Below, piece after piece: positions 16,299 to 28,607 of a stretch of 64,000 bases of DNA; within the stretch, counting starts at the first letter, position 1; every line of letters starts with the position of its first letter. The position numbers and the translations under genes are program-made. The notes under the pieces were generated by a model. That model was given only the letters and a program-made list of their open reading frames with translations. It had not been told where the DNA came from and searched no databases. Location: NCBI RefSeq assembly GCF_030758935.1, contig NZ_CP132333.1, positions 1,674,992-1,738,991 on the forward strand, in the 5' to 3' direction. The DNA comes from Geothrix sp. PMB-07. GTDB lineage: Bacteria > Acidobacteriota > Holophagae > Holophagales > Holophagaceae.

Positions 16299-18137
16299 AT
16301 GAAGCAATCCAAGCTCCTGATCCAGACCCTGCGCGAGACGCCGCGCGACGCTGACGTGGTGAGTCAGCAGCTCATGATGCGGGCGGGCATGATCCAGAAG
16401 GTGGCCGCCGGCATCTACAGCTACCTGCCCCTGGCTTTCCGGAGCATTCGCAAATTTGAGGAAATCGTCCGCGAAGAGCTGGCCAAGGATGGCTGCCAGG
16501 AGCTGACCATGCCAGCGGTGCTGCCTGCGGAGCTGTGGCAGGAGAGCGGCCGCTGGAAGTTCTACGGCGACGAGCTGCTGCGCTTCTGCGACCGCAAGGC
16601 CAAGGCCGAGGTGGCCGAGCGCCGTGCCCGGGGTGAGAAGCCCGATGAGCGTGAGTTCTACAACTTCTGCCTGGGCCCCACCCACGAGGAAGTCATCACC
16701 GACATCGTCCGCAAGAACGTGCGCAGCTACAAACAGCTGCCCATGAACCTGTTCCAGATTCAGACCAAGTTCCGGGATGAGCGCCGCCCCCGCTTCGGCC
16801 TCATGCGCGGCCGTGAATTCACCATGAAGGACGGCTACTCCTTCCACGCGGACGATGCCTGCGCCGACCGTGAGTACTGGGCGATGTTCAACGCCTACAA
16901 GCGCATCTTCGCCCGCCTTGGGGTGAAATTCCGTCCGGTGGAAGCCGATAGCGGCGCCATTGGCGGCAGCTTCACCCACGAGTTCCACGTGCTGGCTGGC
17001 AGCGGCGAAGACGCCATCCTCAGCTGCAATGCCTGCGACTACACCTCCAACATTGAGAAGACCGAGGCGCCCGCCTTGCCCGCGGGCGACCACGGAGCGG
17101 CCTTTGAGCTGAAGCGGGACCACTTCTGCACGCCAGGGGTGCTGGGTCAAGTGGAGCAGGCTGCCGGCATGAAGGACGCCGAGCACGACGGCATGCCCCT
17201 GGCTCAGACCAGCAAGTTCTTCCTGTACCGTGTCACGTTCGCGGACGGCGCCACCAAGCTGGTGGGGGCCGTGCTGCGCGGCGATCACGAAGTTAATCCC
17301 GTGAAGGTGAAAAACCACGTAGGCGCCGCCGAAATGGAGCTCATGCCCCTGGAGGAAGCCGAGGCCTTCACCGGCGCCAAGACCGGCTTCATGGGGCCGG
17401 TGGGCCTGAAGGACGTGCAGATGCTGGTGGACGCCAGCCTCAAGGGCGCGGTGAACCTCACCTGCGGCGCGAACCGGACGGACTACCACCACTTTGGCCT
17501 GGATCCCGCCCGCGACCTGCCGGGTTGCGCCTACGTCGACTTGCGCACCGCCTCCGAGGGCGATGCCTGCACCCGCTGCGGGAAGGGCAGCTACCAGGCA
17601 TTCCGGGGCATCGAGGTGGGGCAGGTCTTCAAGCTGGGCCTGAAGTATTCCAAATCCATGTCCTGCACCTTCCTCGACGAGCAGGGCAAAGAGAATCCCA
17701 TGGTCATGGGCTGCTACGGCATCGGCATCACCCGCACGGTGGCCGCGGCTGTCGAGCAGAACTACGATGCTGACGGCATCATCTGGCCCTGGCCCATCGC
17801 GCCTTACCAGGTGCACCTGGTCTGCCTGGATCCGGGCAGCGCCGAGGTGTCTGGCGTGGCCAGCCAGGTGGAGAAGGATCTGGAAGCCGCCGGTTTCGAG
17901 GTGCTGCATGACGATCGCGAGGGCCTGAGCCCGGGCGCCAAGTTCAAGGACGCCGACCTGCTGGGCTTCCCCCTGCGCCTCACCGTGGGCGCCAAGGGCC
18001 TGAAGGATGGCATCGTGGAACTGCGGGATCGCCGCACCAAGGACGTGATCAAGCTCAAGCCCGAGGCCGCTGTGGCAGAAGTCTCCACGGCCCGGGACCG
18101 CATCATGCAGGAACTGGAAACCGCAGGAGGCCGCTGA
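16299..18137 (+). CDS. proS: Prolyl-tRNA synthetase (bacterial type)
   Basis: This class II synthetase charges tRNA-Pro. The 612-aa product opens KQSKLLIQTLRETPRDADVV and contains QLMMRAGMIQKVAAGIYSYL (motif 1 region), THEEVITDIVRKNVRSYKQL, FRDERRPRFGLMRGREFTMK (motif 2) and MVMGCYGIGITRTVAAAVEQ (motif 3). An editing insertion of about 180 residues lies between motifs 2 and 3, as in the long bacterial form that clears Ala-tRNA-Pro. The anticodon-binding domain is C-terminal. The stop overlaps the start of the next gene by one base. Confidence 0.97.
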   Translation: MKQSKLLIQTLRETPRDADVVSQQLMMRAGMIQKVAAGIYSYLPLAFRSIRKFEEIVREELAKDGCQELTMPAVLPAELWQESGRWKFYGDELLRFCDRKAKAEVAERRARGEKPDEREFYNFCLGPTHEEVITDIVRKNVRSYKQLPMNLFQIQTKFRDERRPRFGLMRGREFTMKDGYSFHADDACADREYWAMFNAYKRIFARLGVKFRPVEADSGAIGGSFTHEFHVLAGSGEDAILSCNACDYTSNIEKTEAPALPAGDHGAAFELKRDHFCTPGVLGQVEQAAGMKDAEHDGMPLAQTSKFFLYRVTFADGATKLVGAVLRGDHEVNPVKVKNHVGAAEMELMPLEEAEAFTGAKTGFMGPVGLKDVQMLVDASLKGAVNLTCGANRTDYHHFGLDPARDLPGCAYVDLRTASEGDACTRCGKGSYQAFRGIEVGQVFKLGLKYSKSMSCTFLDEQGKENPMVMGCYGIGITRTVAAAVEQNYDADGIIWPWPIAPYQVHLVCLDPGSAEVSGVASQVEKDLEAAGFEVLHDDREGLSPGAKFKDADLLGFPLRLTVGAKGLKDGIVELRDRRTKDVIKLKPEAAVAEVSTARDRIMQELETAGGR

Positions 18138-18610
18138 TGGCAGAGGGGCGAGTTCACCTCACGACCTTCATCGAAGGCGTGCTGGTCCATGGCCAGCAGA
18201 CCCCTTTCGTCCTGCTGGTGCCCTCACCCCACAGCCCCCATCGAGGCTTGCTCATGCCGGCCCAGATCCCCTGGGCGCCAGGCTTCCTGCCGACCTCTCT
18301 GCTGAACGCCCAGATCGAAGCCGCTTGGGGCATGCCCTTCCGTTTCGTGGACAGCTCGGTGCTGCCCGTGGTGTTTGATGAACGCACCAGCCGGCTGCCC
18401 ACGCCATGGCTGCTGCGGCTTGAGGGCCTGGAGGGCCAGCAGCGTCTCTACCTCAGCCACCTCCTGCGCACGAAGGCGCCTGAAGACGAGCTGCCCCCCC
18501 CGCCTCCGGGCGGCCAGTGGTTCAGCGACAAGGGGCTGCAAAGCGCCGATCTGATGCCAGGCGTGCGGCGGCTCTGCCAGTCGGCGCTGCAGGCGGTCGC
18601 CGAGGTCTGA
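18137..18610 (+). CDS. Hypothetical protein coupled to proS
   Basis: The 157-aa product starts one base into the proS stop (TGATG). It has the pattern of a compact soluble domain (FLPTSLLNAQIEAAWGMPFR) and a Pro-rich linker PPPPPGG near residue 125. No Cys pairs, signal peptide or membrane segments. I recognise no family. Tight coupling suggests co-expression with proS but gives no function. Confidence 0.6.
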   Translation: MAEGRVHLTTFIEGVLVHGQQTPFVLLVPSPHSPHRGLLMPAQIPWAPGFLPTSLLNAQIEAAWGMPFRFVDSSVLPVVFDERTSRLPTPWLLRLEGLEGQQRLYLSHLLRTKAPEDELPPPPPGGQWFSDKGLQSADLMPGVRRLCQSALQAVAEV

Positions 18611-18635
18611 GGTTCTGCCAGGCTTCCGCTCATGA

Positions 18636-18666
18636 CGAAAATCGGCGCCGATGGCGCCGATTTTCG
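18636..18666. terminator. Bidirectional terminator between the proS operon and ndk
   Basis: A 14-bp perfect stem (18636-18649 with 18653-18666) with a 3-nt loop has A-rich and T-rich ends (GAAAATC / GATTTTC), so it can terminate transcripts from both convergent sides. Confidence 0.88.
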
Positions 18667-18690
18667 CGAGGGGCTTCGCCCCGGGAAGGC

Positions 18691-19110
18691 TCAGAACTGC
18701 TCGAACGCGTTGAAGAAGTAGCCGACCTCGAACCTGGCGCTCTCGGGCTTGTCGCTGCCGTGGGTGGCGTTGCGGCCGATGCTGGCACCGAAGCGCTTGC
18801 GGAGGGTGCCTTCGGCGGCATTGGCCGGGTTGGTGGCGCCCATGAGATCGCGCCAGCGCAGGATGGCGTTCTCGCCTTCCAGCACCATGAGGGCCACGGG
18901 GCCTTCGGTCATGAAGGCCTCCAGCTCGGCGTAGAAGCCCTTGCCCACATGCTCGTGGTAGAAGCCCTGGCAAATGGCGGGGGTGAGGCGGGTCAGCTTG
19001 AGGCCGACCACCTTCAGGCCGCTCTGCTCGATGGCGCTGATGATCTCACCGATGTGGCCGTCCTTGACGGCGTCGGGCTTCACGATGGCAAAGGTGCGTT
19101 CAACGGTCAT
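18691..19110 (-). CDS. ndk: Nucleoside diphosphate kinase
   Basis: Ndk equalises NTP pools using a phospho-His intermediate. The 139-aa product starts TVERTFAIVKPDAVKDGHIG, and contains KGFYAELEAFM, RDLMGATNPANAAEGTLRKR and the catalytic His in GRNATHGSD. The ATG at 19110 has GGAGG upstream; the longer frame adds six unconserved residues. It diverges from secA across about 140 bp. Confidence 0.97.
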   Translation of the reverse strand: MTVERTFAIVKPDAVKDGHIGEIISAIEQSGLKVVGLKLTRLTPAICQGFYHEHVGKGFYAELEAFMTEGPVALMVLEGENAILRWRDLMGATNPANAAEGTLRKRFGASIGRNATHGSDKPESARFEVGYFFNAFEQF

Positions 19111-19249
19111 GTTTCCTCCAGAATCCAAACAATCAGTCTGCCTTGGACGGGTAAAGTCGGCAACCGCGAAGCCTTGAAAGGTCGGACCAGCGCTGGGAAA
19201 CGGGGGGCCACCACGCTACAATCGATGGTTTACGCGACTGGACGGTTCC

Positions 19250-21868
<2,619 letters not shown>

Positions 21869-21897
21869 TCAGCCCTTTCTGTTCCAACCGGGAAAAC

Positions 21898-21929
21898 CGC
21901 AGGGGGCCTTTGCGCCCCCTGCGATTTTC
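21898..21929 (+). terminator. Intrinsic terminator after secA
   Basis: CGCAGGGGGC at 21898-21907 pairs with GCCCCCTGCG at 21914-21923, a 6-nt loop, followed by ATTTTC. Positioned 30 bp after the secA stop. Confidence 0.88.
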
Positions 21930-21967
21930 TTGAGCCATGGCCGCAGGCCCTGCTGCACACTAGGGGC

Positions 21968-22816
21968 ATGGAACTCATCGTCGTTACAGGACTGTCAGGG
22001 GCGGGGCGGCACTCGGTATTGGGCGCCCTGGAAGACAGCGGCTGCACGGCTTTGGACAATGTGCCGCCACGGCTGCTGGAGCCGCTGCTGGAATTGGAAT
22101 CCAAGTTGACGCCTGGCCACGAGCGGCTGGTGGTGGGCATGGACAGCCGCCAGGCGGATTTCGCGCTGGAGTTTGGCCCTCTCGTGGATCGGCTCCGTGG
22201 TGGCGACGTGCCGGTGCAGATCGTGTTCGTGGAGGCGGATGAATCGGTGCTGCTGCGCCGCTATTCCGAAACCCGGCGCCCTCACCACCTGGCCCTTCTG
22301 GGCACGGCGGGAGAAGGCATCCAGCGGGAGCGGGAGCTGCTGGCGCCCATCCGGGCCATGGCCACCACCATCCTCGATACGACGGGCCTGAGCCTCTCCG
22401 AGCTTCGGCTCCGCATCGCCTCGCTGGTGCCGCAGCTGCCCACGCGTGAGACGGCGGTCCGCCTGCTCAGTTTCGGCTTCAAGCGCGGCGTCCCCGCAGA
22501 TGCGGACGTGGTGCTGGACGCGCGGTTTCTGCCGAATCCCTTCTATGTGGAGGCTCTGAAGCCGCTCACCGGGCGGGACTGGGCCGTGCAGGAGTACCTG
22601 CTCGAGTCCCACGAATTTCGGGAGTTCCTGGAAAAGGCCGAGGCATGGCTGCGCTGGTCCCTGCCCCTGGTGCGCCAGGAGGGCCGCGCCTATCACACCC
22701 TCGCCATTGGCTGCACCGGCGGCCAGCACCGCTCTGTGGCACTCGTCGAGATGCTGGCCCACCGCCTCAAGGGCGATGTGGCGGCCCTGACCATCCGCCA
22801 CAGGGAACTGGACTGA
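21968..22816 (+). CDS. rapZ: RNase adapter / nucleotide-binding protein RapZ (YvcJ) family
   Basis: The 282-aa product has the N-terminal P-loop domain (VVTGLSGAGRHSVLGALEDS), DNVPPRLLEPLLELE, VVGMDSRQ and the C-terminal RNA-binding domain with SFGFKRGVPADADVVLDARF, NPFYVEALKPLTGRD and CTGGQHRSVALVEMLAHRL. The family adapts RNase E to small RNAs in enterics or binds nucleotides in Gram-positives. Here the Walker A Lys is Arg-14 and the next residue is His, a variant also seen as GAGR in actinobacterial relatives (recollection). The gene stands alone, without the PTS neighbours usual in Proteobacteria. Confidence 0.92.
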   Translation: MELIVVTGLSGAGRHSVLGALEDSGCTALDNVPPRLLEPLLELESKLTPGHERLVVGMDSRQADFALEFGPLVDRLRGGDVPVQIVFVEADESVLLRRYSETRRPHHLALLGTAGEGIQRERELLAPIRAMATTILDTTGLSLSELRLRIASLVPQLPTRETAVRLLSFGFKRGVPADADVVLDARFLPNPFYVEALKPLTGRDWAVQEYLLESHEFREFLEKAEAWLRWSLPLVRQEGRAYHTLAIGCTGGQHRSVALVEMLAHRLKGDVAALTIRHRELD

Positions 22817-22822
22817 GTTGGC

Positions 22823-23944
22823 CTAACTCTCGGTGAAGACTACGCCGTGCCGCGCCAGGTCTTCCCGGATGAAGTCCCAGGCCCCGGGCTCCTGGCCCAG
22901 GAATTCCGGCGGGCTGATGCCCTTGCGTGAGTAGCCGCCCTTGGCCAGCAGCCGCACCGCCGCCGTGCAGGTGTAGCCCGTGGTGCGGGCCATGGAGGTG
23001 GTGCGCGTGGTGCGGTCGTAGCGATCCAGCAGGTTCAGTTCTTTGCGCATGCGCTGGCCGTTCTTCTCGCCTTCCACCACCACCCGCATCACCGTGAAAT
23101 CCTCGTCGCCTTCCTCCATGAACCAGAGGGGGAAGAGCAGGGCGGTGGTCAGGTCCAGGGGGCTCACCTCCACGCCTCCCACCAGGATCTTGTCCTTGCC
23201 GAAGAAGCCCGATTCCCGGAGCATGCGCATCTTCTCGATGTGGCCGGGATAGCGCAGGGTTTTTTCCTTCATGGAAGGCACCTTGGGAAAGGTCTTGATG
23301 ATGCTGCGCAGGCCATCGGTGTTGAAGGATTCCAGCGTGCCCAGGCCCTCGAAATCCAGCAGCTCTGGTTCCGATAAGGCCGGCAGGGTGACCACGCGGC
23401 CATCCTTCACGTAGCGGGCGGGACGGGTGTATTCCTCGATGACATCGATGGGACTGAACCCGGCCTTGTACTCGTAGGGCCAGGTGCGGACCACGGGCAG
23501 GCCGCCCACCAGGCACTCGAAGGAGGTGATGCGATCCCACTGCCGGGAGAGGTCGCCCAGGATGAGGTTGCCGCAACCCGGCGCCACGCCGCAGTCCACG
23601 ATGGCCGTGAGGTTCTGGCGTTTGGCAAGGGCATCCAGCTCGAAGCAGTCCTCGTCGAAGAAGGAGATGTCCACCAGGGGTTTGCCGGCCTCCAGCACGG
23701 CTCGGGCCATGGCGAAGCCCATGAAGCCGGGCACGGCGCCTACCACGAGGTCCGCGTCTGCCACGGCTTCTGCCACACCCTCTGTGCGGGAGACATCCGC
23801 CAGCCGCGTGTCCGGTCCCGTCCCCCGCAAGCGGGCCAAGGCGCTGGGGGCGCGGTCCGCCACCGTGACCCGGAAATCCTGGCTGAGATCCTTGGCCATG
23901 GCGCCGCCGACGCGACCGGCCCCGAGAACGACGACATGGAGCAT
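22823..23944 (-). CDS. Saccharopine dehydrogenase / lysine 6-dehydrogenase family protein
   Basis: A Rossmann domain opens the product (MLHVVVLGAGRVGGAMAKDL), followed by VDISFFDEDCFELDALAKR, VDCGVAPGCGNLILGDLSRQ and VGGLPVV. The stretch IIKTFPKVPSMKEKTLRYPG with HIEKMRMLRESGFF closely resembles lysine 6-dehydrogenase-like proteins. The real start is the ATG at 23944 giving 373 aa; a much longer open frame upstream is antisense-like read-through of the permease. The family oxidises or condenses lysine-type substrates with NAD(P). It lies 17 bp downstream of an amino-acid permease, so a lysine or related amino-acid uptake-and-oxidation pair is likely (inference). Confidence 0.83.
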   Translation of the reverse strand: MLHVVVLGAGRVGGAMAKDLSQDFRVTVADRAPSALARLRGTGPDTRLADVSRTEGVAEAVADADLVVGAVPGFMGFAMARAVLEAGKPLVDISFFDEDCFELDALAKRQNLTAIVDCGVAPGCGNLILGDLSRQWDRITSFECLVGGLPVVRTWPYEYKAGFSPIDVIEEYTRPARYVKDGRVVTLPALSEPELLDFEGLGTLESFNTDGLRSIIKTFPKVPSMKEKTLRYPGHIEKMRMLRESGFFGKDKILVGGVEVSPLDLTTALLFPLWFMEEGDEDFTVMRVVVEGEKNGQRMRKELNLLDRYDRTTRTTSMARTTGYTCTAAVRLLAKGGYSRKGISPPEFLGQEPGAWDFIREDLARHGVVFTES

Positions 23945-23961
23945 ATGGACTCCTTTGGGAA

Positions 23962-25377
23962 TCAGGCTTTCACGCGGGGTTTCACCGCCAGGTACACGGG
24001 CCCACCCAGCGCCACCAGCAGGAGGCCAGGCCAGGAATAACTGGGACGGTAGATGAAGAGGGCGCCGACGATGGCGGTGGCGCCCAGGAGGTAGAGGGCC
24101 GGCACCACCGGATAGCCCCAGACACGCACGGGGCGGTCCAGTTCGGGCCGCCGCCAGCGCAGGAGGAAAACACCACCCACGGTGAGGATGTAGAAGAGGA
24201 TGGTGGGCAGCATGACGAAATCCAGCAGCTGCCCGTAGGTTCCCGTGAGGGTGAGCAGGCAGGTCCAGAAGGCCTGGATCCAGAGGCCGAAGGCTGGCAC
24301 GCCATGCGTGTTGAGCTTGGCAGCGCTGGGGTAGAAGAGGCCATCCTCGGCCATGCGCTGGTAGACCCGGGCGCCGGAAAGCACCAGGCCGTTGAGGCAG
24401 CCGAACATGGACACGAGGATGCTGCCAGCCATGATCAGCCCGCCGCCGCTGCCCAGTAGCACCTGCAGGGCCAGGCTGCCCACCCGGTCCTGGGGGGCGT
24501 TGGCGATCCCGGTGGGCCCAAGCACCTTCAGGTAGACGGCATTGGCCAGGAAGTAGAGACCGCAGACCGTGGTGGTGCCGATGAGCAGCGAGTAGGGAAT
24601 CGTGCGCTGGGGTTCCTTCACTTCCCCCGCGATGAAGGTGACGGAATTCCAGGCATCCGCGGAGAACATGCTGCCCGTCTGCACCACCAGCAGCGCGGTG
24701 AGGAAGGGCAGGGCGGGCGAGCCGTCCAGGGGCAGGAAGGGCGTCTGGACCGGGGCCACCGAGGGCTTCAGCAGCAGCCCCAGCAGGATCAGCGCGGCGA
24801 GGCCGCCGATCTTGGCGACGGTGAACAGGTTCTGGATGCGGGCGCCGAGCTTCACGCCGTAGAGGTTCACGGCGCTGAGGAACAGCACCACCGCGATGCC
24901 CGAGAGGCGCGAAGGCGTCAGTCCCAGGTGGTAGGGGCCCACACTGATGGCCTGGGTGACCCGCATCAGAGGCACGTCCAGGTGGGGGCCGATCCAAGCC
25001 GTGTCGGTGATGGCGGGGAAGAAGGAACCCAGATACTTGCCGAACCCCACGGCCACGGCGGCGATGGTGCCGCACTCGATGACCACGAAGAAGGTCCAGC
25101 CGTAGAGGAACCCGGCCACGGGACCGTAGGTTTCGCGGAGGTAGGTGTACTGACCCCCGGCCTGGGGGAACATGCCCGCCAGTTCACCATAACTCAGGGC
25201 CGCGAAGAGGGTGAGGATCGCCGTGAGGCCCCAGGCCGCCAGGAGGAAGCCCCCCGTGTGGCCCGTGCGGACCATGTCCGCCGCGACGATGAAGACACCG
25301 GAGCCGATCATGGAGCCGGCGATGAGCATGGTGGCGGAGAACAGGCCGACGTGGCGGCGGTAGCCGGGTGCGCTCAT
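23962..25377 (-). CDS. APC-family amino-acid permease
   Basis: The 471-aa product has about 12 membrane segments and the APC signature at the start: HVGLFSATMLIAGSMIGSGV with the substrate-binding GSG motif, then LSYGELAGMFPQAGGQYTYL and YGPVAGFLYGWTFF. The family imports amino acids with protons or exchanges them. ATG at 25377 was chosen because the conserved part begins just after it. Downstream on the same strand is the lysine-dehydrogenase-like gene, which suggests a lysine or polyamine-type substrate. mltG diverges 47 bp away. Confidence 0.9.
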   Translation of the reverse strand: MSAPGYRRHVGLFSATMLIAGSMIGSGVFIVAADMVRTGHTGGFLLAAWGLTAILTLFAALSYGELAGMFPQAGGQYTYLRETYGPVAGFLYGWTFFVVIECGTIAAVAVGFGKYLGSFFPAITDTAWIGPHLDVPLMRVTQAISVGPYHLGLTPSRLSGIAVVLFLSAVNLYGVKLGARIQNLFTVAKIGGLAALILLGLLLKPSVAPVQTPFLPLDGSPALPFLTALLVVQTGSMFSADAWNSVTFIAGEVKEPQRTIPYSLLIGTTTVCGLYFLANAVYLKVLGPTGIANAPQDRVGSLALQVLLGSGGGLIMAGSILVSMFGCLNGLVLSGARVYQRMAEDGLFYPSAAKLNTHGVPAFGLWIQAFWTCLLTLTGTYGQLLDFVMLPTILFYILTVGGVFLLRWRRPELDRPVRVWGYPVVPALYLLGATAIVGALFIYRPSYSWPGLLLVALGGPVYLAVKPRVKA

Positions 25378-25424
25378 AGGTTCCTTGGGTAGATGGATCC
25401 ACGCTACCACGGCATCCTGGAGGC

Positions 25425-26441
25425 ATGGCACGATCCTCGACTTCCCTCCGGCTTCTTCTGGCCACCCTCGTTCTCGCGGCGATTCCCGGCTTTGGGGGCT
25501 GGTGGGCCTGGAAGGGGCAGGGCCCCCTGCAGCAGGAAGCCACGGTCCTGGTGAAGCGGGGTGCCAACATCAACCAGGTGGCGGATCAGTTGGAGCGCGA
25601 TGGTGTCATCCGATCCGCTTCCCTGTTCAAGCTCTGGGCCCGGTCCCGCAAACTGCAGCTCATCCGCGGCGAGTACACGTTCAGCCCCCGCACCAGCCTG
25701 GCCGATGTGGCCGGAAAGCTTCGCCGGGCCGAGATCCACTACACCACCGTGTCCATTCCCGAAGGGGCCCACGCCTGGTCGGTGCAGAAACGGCTGAAGG
25801 ATTTCGTTCCCGAGGAGGTGTTCTGGACGCTGTGGAAGAGCCCCAGGCTGGCCAAGTCCGCCGGCTTCGAGCAGGCGGAAACCCTGGAAGGCCTCATCGC
25901 CCCCGCCACCTACAAGCTGCACCATGCCATGGAGCCGGAGGAGGTCATGCTCATGCTGGTGGAGGCCTTTCACAGCCAGGTGCGCCCCAAGTTGGAGGGC
26001 GGCGTGCTGCCCCCCTACGAGACCCTGATCCTGGCCAGCCTGGTGGAGAAGGAGACCAAGCTGGTGGAGGAGCAGCCGCATGTGGCGGGGGTCTACAAGA
26101 AGCGCCTGGACATCGGCATGCGTCTGCAATGTGACCCCACCAGCCTCTACGCCCGCTGGCTCAGCGAAGACCTGCGTTTCACCGCGCCGACTGTGGCTGA
26201 CATCCGCCGCTCTCACCGCTTCAATACGTATACCGTGAGTGGCCTGCCCCCCACGCCCATCGCCATCCCCAGCCCCACGGCCATCCAGGCGGCCCGGGAG
26301 CCCCTCGTGGGCAAGGATCTCTACTTCGTGGCCACGGGGAAGGGCGGCCACAACTTCGCGCCCACCCTGCGGGATCACAACCGCAACGTGGGGGTGTATC
26401 GCCAGGAAATCACCCGCCAGAAACGGGCTGCCCGTGGCTAA
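25425..26441 (+). CDS. mltG: Endolytic transglycosylase MltG (YceG)
   Basis: MltG cuts nascent peptidoglycan strands. The 338-aa product has an N-terminal membrane anchor (LLLATLVLAAIPGFGGWWAW), a LysM-like part, and the YceG catalytic domain with the active Glu in LILASLVEKETKLVEEQP, then YKKRLDIGMRLQCDPTSLYA and NTYTVSGLPPTPIAIPSPTA. These are the best conserved segments of the family. The stop overlaps the start of tlyA by 8 bp. Confidence 0.94.
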   Translation: MARSSTSLRLLLATLVLAAIPGFGGWWAWKGQGPLQQEATVLVKRGANINQVADQLERDGVIRSASLFKLWARSRKLQLIRGEYTFSPRTSLADVAGKLRRAEIHYTTVSIPEGAHAWSVQKRLKDFVPEEVFWTLWKSPRLAKSAGFEQAETLEGLIAPATYKLHHAMEPEEVMLMLVEAFHSQVRPKLEGGVLPPYETLILASLVEKETKLVEEQPHVAGVYKKRLDIGMRLQCDPTSLYARWLSEDLRFTAPTVADIRRSHRFNTYTVSGLPPTPIAIPSPTAIQAAREPLVGKDLYFVATGKGGHNFAPTLRDHNRNVGVYRQEITRQKRAARG

Positions 26442-27213
26442 GCAGCGGCTCGACCTGCTTCTGGTGGAGCTTGGCCTCTGCGAGACCCGCGCCAAGGCCC
26501 AGGCCCGCATCCTCGCCGGGGATGTGCTGGTGGAGGATCGTCCCATCACCAAGGCGGGCACGGCCGTGGATGAGGCCGCCATCATCCGACTGCGGGGCGA
26601 GGCCCTGCCTTTTGTGAGCCGAGGCGGCCTGAAGCTGGCTGGGGCCCTGGATCGCTGGGGCATCGATCCCAGCGGGCTCGTCTGTTTCGATGCGGGCTCC
26701 AGCACCGGGGGCTTCACGGATTGCCTGCTGCAACGAGGCGCCGCGAAGGTTTACGCCGTGGATGTGGGCACCAACCAACTGCACTGGAAACTCCGCAGCG
26801 ATGCCCGGGTGGTGTCCATGGAGCAGGTGAACCTCCGCACCTGGGATCCGAATGTCATTCCCGAAAAATGCGCCCTGCTGGTGGCCGATCTGAGCTTCAT
26901 CTCGCTGCGGCTGGCCATTCCACCTGTGTTGCCCAGCCTGCTGCCGGGGGCGGAGGCTGTGCTGCTGGTGAAGCCTCAGTTCGAGGCGGGCCGCGAGGAT
27001 GTGGGCGCCGGGGGCATCGTGCGCGATGGCGCCGTGCACCGGCGGGTGCTGGTGGACACCTGGGCCTTCTTCGCGGAAACCCAGTTGCGGCCGCAAGCCC
27101 TGGCCCTCAGCCCCATCAAGGGCGGGGAGGGAAACGTGGAGTTCCTCCTGCGCCTGCGGTTGGGAGCGGAGGCGGGCGACCTCGGCGCGGCTTTGGCGGC
27201 CCTGGAACTCTGA
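26434..27213 (+). CDS. tlyA: TlyA family rRNA (cytidine-2'-O)-methyltransferase
   Basis: The product from the GTG at 26434 is 259 aa. An S4 RNA-binding domain (AKQRLDLLLVELGLCETRAK, then ILAGDVLVEDRPITKAG) leads an FtsJ-type methyltransferase: FVSRGGLKLAGALDRWG, VCFDAGSSTGGFTDCLLQRG (SAM loop), VYAVDVGTNQLHWKLR and LLVADLSFISLRL. The family methylates 16S and/or 23S rRNA and is sometimes called haemolysin A. The GTG lies within the mltG 3' end, so translation is coupled. Confidence 0.93.
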   Translation: MAKQRLDLLLVELGLCETRAKAQARILAGDVLVEDRPITKAGTAVDEAAIIRLRGEALPFVSRGGLKLAGALDRWGIDPSGLVCFDAGSSTGGFTDCLLQRGAAKVYAVDVGTNQLHWKLRSDARVVSMEQVNLRTWDPNVIPEKCALLVADLSFISLRLAIPPVLPSLLPGAEAVLLVKPQFEAGREDVGAGGIVRDGAVHRRVLVDTWAFFAETQLRPQALALSPIKGGEGNVEFLLRLRLGAEAGDLGAALAALEL

Positions 27214-27237
27214 TCGGCGCCCCGTCCGGTTCCTGAT

Positions 27238-28602
<1,365 letters not shown>

Positions 28603-28607
28603 GGAGA

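Noticed and set aside
16074-17909. 611-codon minus-strand frame opposite proS
   Set aside because: Antisense shadow of proS; no start site or motif, and codon bias fits the plus strand.
22815-22829. Short hairpin between rapZ and the dehydrogenase gene
   Set aside because: Only a 5-bp stem without a T-run; too weak to call.
22823-25075. 750-codon extension of the saccharopine-dehydrogenase frame
   Set aside because: The upstream part lies over the permease in another frame and has no conserved content; the Rossmann domain begins at the ATG at 23944.
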